Shown here: piece after piece, positions 1-6,470 of the stretch | How positions within the stretch are numbered: position 1 is the stretch's first letter | Layout: the number at the start of each line of letters is the position of its first letter | Source: Hungatella sp. | Lineage (GTDB): Bacteria > Bacillota > Clostridia > Lachnospirales > Lachnospiraceae | Direction: 5' to 3' | Assembly (NCBI GenBank): GCA_009712635.1 | Contig: WASS01000020.1 | Coordinates: forward strand, 186,001 to 250,000 | Length of the DNA: 64,000 nt | The notes under the pieces: generated by a model | What the model was told of the DNA's origin: nothing | The model's input: only the letters and a program-made list of their open reading frames with translations | The model's database searches: none | Translations under genes and position numbers: made by a program

Positions 1-518
1 GCCGGAACGCTAATAGTTTGGGCATTGAGCTGTGCGTCCGAAATAAAGGATCTCTGGCAGATACAAGCCGGGATTGGTATTTCGAAGATGCAACAGTTCA
101 GGCAGCCATTGAATTGACCAGGGAGCTCATGGCGAAGTATGACATACCTGCAGATCATGTAATCCGGCATTATGATGTGACTGGTAAGATCTGTCCGAAC
201 CCTTATGTCTATAATCATACTGACCACACCTGGGAGGATTTTAAGGCAGCACTGGCAGTTCCAACAGAATACACTCTGGGCTGGAATCATGATGAAAATG
301 GCTGGTGGTATGCTGATACAAAGTCCACTTATCATAAATCCTGCTGGCAGATCATCAACGGCCATAAATACCGGTTTAATCCAGATGGTTATGCTCTTAC
401 CGGTTGGCAGGTAATTGATGGCAAGGATTATTACTTCGAACCCAGAGCCGGGCATGATCTGGAGTGCGCGCTGTATGTGTCCGATCAGGATGGAGCACAG
501 GGGATAGGATTATTCTAA
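1..518 (+). CDS. N-acetylmuramoyl-L-alanine amidase, 3' part (phage-type lysin)
   Basis: The reading frame is open from base 3, so the gene starts before the window; about 171 residues are visible. The first visible residues (NANSLGIELC) and the later RHYDVTGKICPNPY are the conserved core of the Amidase_2 (zinc amidase) family; the His and Cys of the second motif are typical zinc ligands. The amidase cuts the bond between muramic acid and the stem peptide. From about base 280 the protein changes to aromatic, Gly-rich cell-wall-binding repeats (GWNHDENGWWY, then GWQVIDGKDYYF). The C-terminal tail resembles those of clostridial phage endolysins. Family knowledge and its place at the edge of an accessory region suggest a prophage lysis gene; a host autolysin cannot be excluded. 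Confidence 0.8.
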   Translation, partial: RNANSLGIELCVRNKGSLADTSRDWYFEDATVQAAIELTRELMAKYDIPADHVIRHYDVTGKICPNPYVYNHTDHTWEDFKAALAVPTEYTLGWNHDENGWWYADTKSTYHKSCWQIINGHKYRFNPDGYALTGWQVIDGKDYYFEPRAGHDLECALYVSDQDGAQGIGLF

Positions 519-527
519 AAACATTAA

Positions 528-555
528 GGTGGGTATCCGATATTTTGCACCCTCC
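528..555 (+). terminator. Hairpin after the amidase gene
   Basis: GGTGGGT pairs with ACCCTCC (one T-T mismatch), starting ten bases after the amidase stop codon. There is no clear T-run behind it, so termination is possible but not certain. The loop sequence GGTATCCGATATT resembles the loop side of the hairpin at 1486-1512, which suggests the two arose from related sequence. A second small hairpin (GGGGT/ACCCC, 616-638) follows before the next gene. Confidence 0.4.
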
Positions 556-742
556 CTGTGTACTTCTGATCGCCAATTATGTCAATATCATAATTATAAA
601 TCCCACTAGCTGTTTGGGGTTCGTTTCTTGCTGACCCCTATGTGATATATAATTTAATAAAATACGTGAACTATTATAGATTTACTCAATATTATATATT
701 AAAAGTAATATAGCAAAGAATTGAGTAAGGAGTAATTATTAT

Positions 743-1069
743 ATGGAATTAGATGCATTTGCCTCTGAGTTTCCGGAATTATATGCAATGTTAAATGAAA
801 CTGTAAGAATCACTATTGTAACGAACAATATGGCCGGAGAAGAGTCTCTCAGGGATTGGGACAATATGATTGATAATTATGTTAGTAATTTCGATTACGA
901 GGATTGTTATGGACAGGAGACGGGAGAGATTTCATCTCAGCAGATACCTTTCGGCGGTAGGGATGGCAGAGATAGAAATCGCCGTCGCCGTCGCTTTGAT
1001 GATTTTAATTTAAGAGATATTACCAGACTTTTGTTTTTAAGACAATTATTCGACTGTGACCGTTGCTAA
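743..1069 (+). CDS. Hypothetical protein with Arg-rich linker
   Basis: A 108-residue protein with a good ribosome binding site (AAGGAG at 727-732, ten bases before the ATG). I do not recognise a named domain. The N-terminal 70 residues are acidic and contain several aromatic residues. Residues about 73-88 are a basic, Arg/Asp-rich linker (GGRDGRDRNRRRRRFDDF). The end (LRDITRLLFLRQLFDCDRC) would form a short amphipathic helix ending with two Cys. Such an Arg-rich linker followed by an RLLxLRxLFD helix recurs in small Lachnospiraceae proteins of unknown role, as far as I recall. No signal peptide is visible. A spore-surface or phage accessory role would be a guess. Confidence 0.6.
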   Translation: MELDAFASEFPELYAMLNETVRITIVTNNMAGEESLRDWDNMIDNYVSNFDYEDCYGQETGEISSQQIPFGGRDGRDRNRRRRRFDDFNLRDITRLLFLRQLFDCDRC

Positions 1070-1110
1070 AATTTAGTTGTAAAACCCTGTATTTTCGCCA
1101 GGTAGTATAA

Positions 1111-1347
1111 AACTTCAGTGCCACCAAATATGGAATGCATAATAATGAGGGACCGGACGGGGCTATGTGTAAATCAAAGCTTGTGGAAAGCTCCGGTAAA
1201 ATTTATGCTGTAAACGCTGACGGAAAGATGATGACGGAGCCGGTGACGCTTACACCGGATCAGAATGGGGCTCTACAGTATCCAGGGCTGGCAGGTCAGT
1301 ATTATCTTACAATTTCACATTTTGTCGCCTTGTCCCATATAATATAG
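1111..1347 (+). pseudogene. Decayed wall-binding-repeat fragment
   Basis: The frame opens after a stop at 1108-1110; the first ATG is at 1135 and has no ribosome binding site. The translation contains SSGKIYAVNADGKMMTEP and LTPDQNGALQYPGLA, which look like the tail of a clostridial wall-binding or lysin-type protein (repeating Gly-Lys-aromatic-Asn-Asp-Gly pattern). The last residues (from about YYLTISHF) run out of this pattern. I read it as a leftover of a second lysin or wall-binding gene, in the same direction as the amidase at the left edge. A real short ORF cannot be excluded. Confidence 0.45.
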
Positions 1348-1376
1348 TGTAATGAAGGGAAAGGGAGGGCAAGACT

Positions 1377-1463
1377 ATGTGTTGCTTTAATTTTGGCTGT
1401 AACAGATGCTGTGGATGCAATAGATGTTGTAGATGCAACAGATTCTGTAATTGGTGGTGGTAA
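1377..1463 (+). CDS. Cys-rich 28-residue micro-protein
   Basis: An ATG preceded by a good ribosome binding site (GGGAGG at about 1363-1368) opens a 28-codon ORF ending at TAA 1461-1463. Ten of the 28 residues are Cys, mostly as a repeating Cys-Asn/Gly/Arg unit (CNRCCGCNRCCRCNRFC), and the protein ends in three Trp. The regular Cys spacing, the ribosome binding site and the following hairpin (1486-1512) argue for a real gene. Metal binding or a disulphide-linked spore-coat-like peptide would fit the composition, but no family is recognised. Confidence 0.5.
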   Translation: MCCFNFGCNRCCGCNRCCRCNRFCNWWW

Positions 1464-1485
1464 AACTGCGCAAGACAATAAAAGA

Positions 1486-1512
1486 GGCGGGTATCCGGTA
1501 TTCGGACCCGCC
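1486..1512. terminator. Hairpin after the Cys-rich ORF
   Basis: GGCGGGT and (A)CCCGCC form the outer stem and TCCG/CGGA extends it. On the + strand no T-run follows; on the - strand the hairpin is followed by TCTTTTATTG, so it may work in either direction. The next ORF is on the + strand at 1584. Confidence 0.5.
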
Positions 1513-1583
1513 ATTAAAAGTACTTTCCTTATTAAATCCCTTATGCTAGAATAGTAGCGTAGAGTGGCAGAAAGGGAAGCCAC

Positions 1584-1764
1584 ATGGACAATAACAATCT
1601 AAAAGCAATCAATGTAATTAATTTCAATGGAAAATCAATAAATCTTAATGATCTGTGCATGTCGTACACAAATTTCAAACCTGGACAAATTTTAGAATCA
1701 GCAATTTATTGATATGATAGTGATCGCTCCAGCATTAACAGAAAATATGGGTATTAAAAATTAA
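1584..1764 (+). pseudogene. Small ORF, probably frameshifted
   Basis: The ATG at 1584 follows GGGAAG. The frame runs for 42 residues and stops at 1710-1712. Removing one T from the run at 1707-1710 joins it to a second frame (starting IDMIVIAPALTENMG) that ends at 1764, giving a coherent product of about 60 residues with a polar N-terminus and a hydrophobic C-terminus. This suggests a single-base insertion or a sequencing error. No family is recognised, and no terminator is clear before the next gene. Confidence 0.35.
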
Positions 1765-1846
1765 ATAATTTAAAAAGCCATATTTTCTTTTTAATTAATC
1801 TGTTGTATTATGAAAGATAGATAAATACATACGTGGGGGATAATAT

Positions 1847-2554
1847 ATGTCAAAAGTTTTTGGAAATCAGATAAATAATTTTTTGTTAAAGGTATGCGAG
1901 AAAGAAGAGTATGCAAAAGATTTAAAGGCTGGTAAACTCTATATGAAAGAAAGCGGTTATTTTAGAAAGCTTGAAGATAACTATAGAGGTGATTATAATG
2001 ATGGTAAAATACCAATTAAAAGTGATTTGGTAAAGTATAATAAATTGGATAATTCATCTGAAAGATTCTCAGAAGTTTTCCCTGGTGTGAAAGTTGTTTT
2101 ACAAGCTGGTTTTCAGGGAGACGATAAGATTCCCATATTTTGTTCAACACTCTTTAACGAGAAAATATTGCAAGGTGTTTATAAAAAAGGTGAACATAAG
2201 GTTTATCAATTTAAGAGCAGTTATATCAATGAAATGAGACGTTTCGGTAAATACATGGTGGTATTTAGATTAGATGAACTTATTTCTAAGTTGAAAGATG
2301 AAAATGCTATAGGTGATGTTGTGAGCTATTGGAAAATAGAAGAGTTATATGGTTTGCGTAATATCAATACATCACATAATTACAGACAATTCTTTAATAA
2401 AGATATTGCATATCAAAATCAGAATGAGTATAGAATCCTTATACCAGACAGTAAACTTATTGAAAAAAATAAAGATTTTCACATATTATCAGTCGGAGAA
2501 TTGGTAACAGCTAGGATATTTGAAACAATGAACATAGAAGGTATAGAGTTTTGA
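1847..2554 (+). CDS. Hypothetical protein of an accessory two-gene unit
   Basis: A 235-residue soluble protein without signal peptide or membrane segment; the start is preceded by GGGGGAT. It has the pattern AGKLYMKESGYFRKLED followed by RGDYNDG near residues 28-53 and a late NQNEYRILIP (about residues 195-204). These features recall hypothetical proteins from phages and islands, loosely like the DUF2971 group, but I cannot assign a domain. Base composition is clearly more AT-rich than the core genes to the right, a sign of transfer. It lies 32 bases before the next gene, so the two are probably co-transcribed. Confidence 0.6.
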   Translation: MSKVFGNQINNFLLKVCEKEEYAKDLKAGKLYMKESGYFRKLEDNYRGDYNDGKIPIKSDLVKYNKLDNSSERFSEVFPGVKVVLQAGFQGDDKIPIFCSTLFNEKILQGVYKKGEHKVYQFKSSYINEMRRFGKYMVVFRLDELISKLKDENAIGDVVSYWKIEELYGLRNINTSHNYRQFFNKDIAYQNQNEYRILIPDSKLIEKNKDFHILSVGELVTARIFETMNIEGIEF

Positions 2555-2586
2555 TTCTAAAGTTTTCTTAGAGAAAGTGTGAAAAA

Positions 2587-3381
2587 ATGAGATTAATTAG
2601 GGAATGCAAAACATGTGAATTTAACTTTGATGGTGTTTGTGCCGGAGAAGGTAACGCCTATGAATATGGAGCAAGGATTATTGATGATACAAAAGAGTGT
2701 GACGGTTGGGAAGCTGGTTTTGAATACTATTCATTAATAACAGAAGAGGCACCGTGGTACATAAAAGAGAAATATAAGAATTATAAGATTCAGTATGATG
2801 AATTTATAAAGGAAATAGAAGATGATCATAATGGACTTCCAATAGAGGTAAATCTATATGATGCAATTGAGAAGATATATGATTTAACTTTAGTAGAATT
2901 GGCTGAAGTGCTAAATGTATCCTTAGGAGTTATTAACTATGCAAAGTCACATGGAACTATTCCGAGAAGAACAGCTGAATTTTCGACAAGGCTTTGTATG
3001 CCAACAAAATTTTTTAATAATTTCTCGTCACTGGATTTTAATGAGTTAAAAAAGTGTAAGGAAGAATTTTATTCTGTCGGGAATCCTAAAGATGAGAGAA
3101 ATAAAAATGCACAATGGAAAGAAGAATCTCTAATTCCAAAAGTTGCATGTTGTTTGGGTAGCGTAGATGATATCGCCCAGAAATTTTATACTATTACGCA
3201 TGTGGAATGGAAAAAAGGAAATTCACTGGATAGCTATAATGAATTGGAAAAAGAATTTATTGATTTTATAATTTTCACTCAAAAGAGGAGGAATTATAAA
3301 TTGACGCATTTTGAATATTTAATTGATGGAATTGGATACCCCAAATTGTACCTTAAATATTGGAAAGTTGGAAAAAAGTAA
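2587..3381 (+). CDS. Hypothetical protein, Cys-rich N-terminus plus HTH-like segment
   Basis: A 264-residue protein. The N-terminus has Cys7, Cys10, Cys18 and Cys38, a spacing that could bind zinc. Residues about 98-125 (LVELAEVLNVSLGVINYAKS) look like a helix-turn-helix of the kind found in Xre/MerR-like regulators. The C-terminal half is polar, with many Lys, Glu and aromatic residues, and matches nothing I know. It follows the 235-residue gene by 32 bases and ends before a good terminator, so the pair forms one short transcription unit. A regulatory or DNA-binding role is inferred from the HTH-like segment only. Confidence 0.55.
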   Translation: MRLIRECKTCEFNFDGVCAGEGNAYEYGARIIDDTKECDGWEAGFEYYSLITEEAPWYIKEKYKNYKIQYDEFIKEIEDDHNGLPIEVNLYDAIEKIYDLTLVELAEVLNVSLGVINYAKSHGTIPRRTAEFSTRLCMPTKFFNNFSSLDFNELKKCKEEFYSVGNPKDERNKNAQWKEESLIPKVACCLGSVDDIAQKFYTITHVEWKKGNSLDSYNELEKEFIDFIIFTQKRRNYKLTHFEYLIDGIGYPKLYLKYWKVGKK

Positions 3382-3438
3382 ATATATATTATTAAGGGTT
3401 ATCACATAACAGCAAATGCAAATAACTACTGACTGAAG

Positions 3439-3466
3439 AGCATTATCACAAAGATAGTGCTTTTTT
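3439..3466 (+). terminator. Rho-independent terminator of the accessory unit
   Basis: AGCATTATC pairs with GATAGTGCT over a five-base loop and is followed by TTTTT. It closes the two-gene unit on the + strand. The rest of 3382-3600 holds no gene: a tandem 11-mer at 3500-3521 and the tRNA terminator at 3569-3595. Confidence 0.75.
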
Positions 3467-3499
3467 CATGTATAAATTCTAGTGGACGAATATATAAAC

Positions 3500-3521
3500 G
3501 TTAGTCAAATGTTAGTCATTT
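3500..3521. repeat. Tandem GTTAGTCA repeat beside the tRNA
   Basis: GTTAGTCAAAT (3500-3510) is followed directly by GTTAGTCATTT (3511-3521), the first eight or nine bases identical. Tandem short repeats about 80 bases from a tRNA 3' end are typical arm-type sites for tyrosine recombinases, which is an inference here because no integrase is in view. Confidence 0.4.
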
Positions 3522-3568
3522 CGTTAAAAACAAAATTTTAAAAATGCAATTTTATGCTCTGAAATAAG

Positions 3569-3595
3569 AAAAAACCCCGTAAACACGAGGCTTTT
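3569..3595 (-). terminator. Terminator of tRNA-Thr
   Basis: Read on the - strand, CCTCG pairs with CGGGG (one G-U pair) around the loop TGTTTA, followed by six T. It begins a few bases after the tRNA 3' end. Confidence 0.75.
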
Positions 3596-3600
3596 AAGTA

Positions 3601-3673
3601 AGCTTTCGGGGGGACTCGAACCCCCGACCCACGCATTACGAATGCGTTGCGCTACCAACTGCGCTACGGAAGC
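3601..3673 (-). tRNA. tRNA-Thr (anticodon CGT)
   Basis: The - strand folds as a cloverleaf: acceptor GCTTCCG, D-arm with AGTTGGTA, anticodon arm ACGCA-TTCGTAA-TGCGT, T-arm GGGGG-TTCGAGT-CCCCC, and 3' acceptor CGAAAGC plus U73. The loop places CGT as the anticodon, decoding ACG. CCA is not encoded. Position 5-68 is a C-A mismatch: CGGAAGC would be expected on the 3' strand. The change lies on the side facing the accessory region, as expected if an integration rebuilt the 3' end. Confidence 0.95.
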
Positions 3674-3683
3674 AATCCGGCTA

Positions 3684-3737
3684 TTCGGCATAGTGCCGAA
3701 CCTTTAACAGTATAACAAAAACAGGGTGAAAAATCAA
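3684..3737 (-). promoter_or_regulatory. Promoter and leader of tRNA-Thr
   Basis: On the - strand, TTGATT (3732-3737), a 17-base spacer and TATACT (3709-3714, preceded by TG) form an extended -10 sigma-A promoter. A small hairpin in the leader (TTCGGCA-TAG-TGCCGAA on the + strand, 3684-3700) lies between it and the tRNA. Confidence 0.75.
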
Positions 3738-3772
3738 CCCCTTTATGAAAAAAATCTTAGATTATGTAATCG

Positions 3773-3801
3773 TTGCCAAACGTTCCATAAAAAGCTATAA
3801 T
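3773..3801 (+). promoter_or_regulatory. Promoter of the GGDEF/EAL gene
   Basis: TTGCCA (3773-3778), 17 bases, and TATAAT (3796-3801): a near-consensus sigma-A promoter about 45 bases upstream of the ribosome binding site AAGGAG (3836-3841). Confidence 0.8.
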
Positions 3802-3851
3802 TAACATAAAAGAGCAAAATGTAAGCTTTCGTTACAAGGAGTAGGACTGTT

Positions 3852-6017
3852 ATGCATGTGAGGGAGAATATCAGAATTAGAAAATTTGATATGGCAATTC
3901 CTGTACTCCTATGGCTGTTTCTGATTATTTGCTGCATCAGCTTTCTTCTTTATATGGTGCAGAAGAATGATTTGGAAAATAATGATTATTATAATAGCGT
4001 ATCAAAGCAAAACCAGTTAACAGTCAAAGGCCGGATAGAAGGGGATATCTACCTGCTTAAAACCATAGCAGCAGGTTTTGGAGGCATGGATTCTGATCAT
4101 GCCAGACAGCTGCCGGATATAGTCAGCCGTATGAAGCTTTCCATGGAAGGTGTGAGGGTGGAATATTCCAGACAGCTTGACTGGAGAAGATTAGACAGAG
4201 AAGATTATTATTTAAACGTTTTAATAAAGGGCAATGAAAACCAGACCCTGGGTTATCTTTACGCAGGAAATGTACGCCATGTACTGAATGAGCTGCTGAA
4301 TACGCAGATTTATGCAAGTTTAGGAATATGCGCAGTTTTTGACAGCCGGGGGAATTTAATCGCGGCATCAGGTGATAGAAATGATGACCTTGCGGGAAGT
4401 GATATAAGACATAAAATTTACGATATGATTTCCAAAGGTCAGCAAACTTCTTCTGAATTAAAAATTGGAGACAGGAGGCAGGAGCATGCTGTATTGATAC
4501 CGCTTGAAATCAAAGACTGGTATCTTTTAAACACCTTTCCCAGATCTGATTTGGAAATCCGATATATGGAAACGACTGTTGGTATTGGAATTTTGATATT
4601 ATTATCCTCCGGATTGTTTTTTTTGTTTTACTTCAGGCAGTACAGAACAATTGCAGCGAACCAGAAGACTCTGGTGAACATTGCCTATACTGATTCACTT
4701 ACCCGCTGCCATAATTTTTATGCATTCAAAGAAGAAGCGGAACGTATTCTTAAAAACGCAGACATGAAAAGCTATGCGGTATGGTACTGTGACATTAAAA
4801 AATTTAAGTTTATTAATGATGTGCTCGGATATGAGGAAGGAGACCGGATTCTTATCACCATTGCTAATTTACTGCAAAAGTGTCCGAAACAGAATTTTCT
4901 GTTTTGCAGAGTGTCAGCGGATAATTTTGCAGGACTCTGTCAATATGAATCCCGGGCAGAACTGAAGAACTGGTTTCAGAAACTGGTTCAGGCTTTCCGC
5001 CAGCAGGAGTTAACCAATAATAAAAGAATTGCAACCGAACTATGTATGGGAGTATATTGCCTGGAAGAGGAAGATCGGAATGTTTCTATCGATAATATTG
5101 TGAATCGGGCCAATATTGCGCAAAAATACATAAAAAGCTTACCTGGAGATCAGTTTGGTTTCTATAATAAGGAGATACGGGACAAGGTTGTAGATGAATC
5201 TGAACTGGAATCAGAGATGGAAGGAGCCATAGAAAGACAGGAGTTTCGGATTTTTGTCCAGCCTAAGATCTCCATTCAGAATAATAATCTCATTGCGGGA
5301 GGAGAGGTTCTGGTTCGATGGGAAAATCCTCGTAAAGGAACCATACTGCCTGGACAGTTTATTTCTATTATGGAACGGGAAGGAAAGATTATCCTGTTAG
5401 ACCGCTATATGTTTGAACTGTCTTGTAAATGGCTTCATGAATATTTACAGTCTGGAAATTCCCCTATAAACCTTGCTGTAAATGTCTCCAAAATGGGCAT
5501 ACTGAGGGAAGATTTTGTAGATTACTATGGCAGTATTAAGGAAAAATATGAGATTCCCGACGGTTTACTGGAACTGGAATTTACTGAGACAGTTATGCTC
5601 TCAGATGATACAGTATTTAACGGTCTGGTGGCAAAACTTCATGAAAAAGGATTTATTTGTTCGCTTGATGATTTTGGAGCTGGTTACTCGTCTTTAAATC
5701 TTTTAAAGAATCTTTCCATAGATATTGTTAAGCTGGATATCATGTTTTTTAGAAAAAGCAATGATATCCGGAGAGAGCGCATCGTCATTTCTAATATCAT
5801 TAATATGGCAAAGGAACTTCATATTAAAACCATTGCAGAAGGTGTGGAGTTTACGGAAACGGTCGACTTTTTAAAATCAGCTGGATGCGATATTATACAG
5901 GGATACGTATTTGCCAGACCGATGCCGTTAGAAGATTTTGAAAGGCTTCTTAGTGAAAAAATATCTCTGTCTCCTACAGATGAAAATAAGGCGGTGAATC
6001 TATGCATAGAGAAATAA
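3852..6017 (+). CDS. Membrane GGDEF/EAL cyclic-di-GMP protein
   Basis: A 721-residue protein. Membrane segments at about 15-36 and 241-262 frame a roughly 200-residue extracellular sensor of Cache-like size. A GGDEF domain follows (about 275-430), then an EAL domain (about 455-700). The GGDEF signature is SADNF, so cyclase activity is probably lost. The EAL domain keeps its key parts: EVL in place of EAL, the TE of LEFTET, DDFGAGYSS, KLD, IAEGVE and QGYVFARPM. The likely role is a c-di-GMP phosphodiesterase controlled by an external signal, with the dead GGDEF as a possible GTP sensor. The acylphosphatase gene starts inside its 3' end, so the two are translationally coupled. Confidence 0.9.
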   Translation: MHVRENIRIRKFDMAIPVLLWLFLIICCISFLLYMVQKNDLENNDYYNSVSKQNQLTVKGRIEGDIYLLKTIAAGFGGMDSDHARQLPDIVSRMKLSMEGVRVEYSRQLDWRRLDREDYYLNVLIKGNENQTLGYLYAGNVRHVLNELLNTQIYASLGICAVFDSRGNLIAASGDRNDDLAGSDIRHKIYDMISKGQQTSSELKIGDRRQEHAVLIPLEIKDWYLLNTFPRSDLEIRYMETTVGIGILILLSSGLFFLFYFRQYRTIAANQKTLVNIAYTDSLTRCHNFYAFKEEAERILKNADMKSYAVWYCDIKKFKFINDVLGYEEGDRILITIANLLQKCPKQNFLFCRVSADNFAGLCQYESRAELKNWFQKLVQAFRQQELTNNKRIATELCMGVYCLEEEDRNVSIDNIVNRANIAQKYIKSLPGDQFGFYNKEIRDKVVDESELESEMEGAIERQEFRIFVQPKISIQNNNLIAGGEVLVRWENPRKGTILPGQFISIMEREGKIILLDRYMFELSCKWLHEYLQSGNSPINLAVNVSKMGILREDFVDYYGSIKEKYEIPDGLLELEFTETVMLSDDTVFNGLVAKLHEKGFICSLDDFGAGYSSLNLLKNLSIDIVKLDIMFFRKSNDIRRERIVISNIINMAKELHIKTIAEGVEFTETVDFLKSAGCDIIQGYVFARPMPLEDFERLLSEKISLSPTDENKAVNLCIEK

Positions 6018-6277
6018 TAAGAGAACATATCTATGTTGATGGAAGAGTCCAGGGTGTGGGCTTCCGTTTTCGAACCATGCAATTTGCCATTCAGTTAAAA
6101 CTGACGGGATGGGTGAGAAATCTTGATGACGGTCGTGTAGAGATGGAAGTACAGGGGGAACGGGAGAAGATTGATCACTTATTTGAGATATTGAAAGGGG
6201 AACTTTTTATAGAAATTCATCAGCGCGAGGTGGATTTAATACCTGTAAAGCATGAGTCTGGGTTTCAGGTCAGATGA
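6002..6277 (+). CDS. acyP: Acylphosphatase
   Basis: A 91-residue protein of the usual family length. It contains the signature VDGRVQGVGFRFR and GWVRNLDDGRVEMEVQGE; Arg22 and Asn40 are the expected catalytic residues. The enzyme hydrolyses carboxyl-phosphate bonds such as acetyl phosphate. The ATG lies within the end of the EAL gene (16-base overlap) and a strong terminator follows, so it is the second gene of a two-gene operon. A functional link to c-di-GMP turnover is not established. Confidence 0.92.
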   Translation: MHREIIREHIYVDGRVQGVGFRFRTMQFAIQLKLTGWVRNLDDGRVEMEVQGEREKIDHLFEILKGELFIEIHQREVDLIPVKHESGFQVR

Positions 6278-6294
6278 AATGGAAAATTCTTATA

Positions 6295-6336
6295 ATCCCG
6301 GTATTTACAAGGAAACTTGTATATACTGGGATTTTT
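6295..6336 (+). terminator. Terminator after acyP
   Basis: A 17-bp stem (ATCCCGGTATTTACAAG with CTTGTATATACTGGGAT; one wobble and one mismatch) around GAAA, followed by TTTT. Strong Rho-independent terminator. Confidence 0.85.
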
Positions 6337-6407
6337 GTGTTATAAGAATGTGTACAGACTATGAACTGCAACATCGGATTTTGAACATGGGATAGACGGA
6401 TATTGCA

Positions 6408-6436
6408 TTTACGGTCATTCATTTATCCCGTATAAT
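6408..6436 (+). promoter_or_regulatory. Promoter of the first sugar-ABC locus
   Basis: TTTACG (6408-6413), 17 bases, TATAAT (6431-6436), followed by GGGAGG before the ATG at 6471. Confidence 0.75.
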
Positions 6437-6470
6437 GAACCCATAAACAAGAAATGGGAGGAAACATCTT

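Noticed and set aside
1302-1583. A 93-codon - strand frame over the Cys-rich ORF
   Set aside because: The + strand ORF has a ribosome binding site and ordered Cys repeats; the - strand frame has neither.
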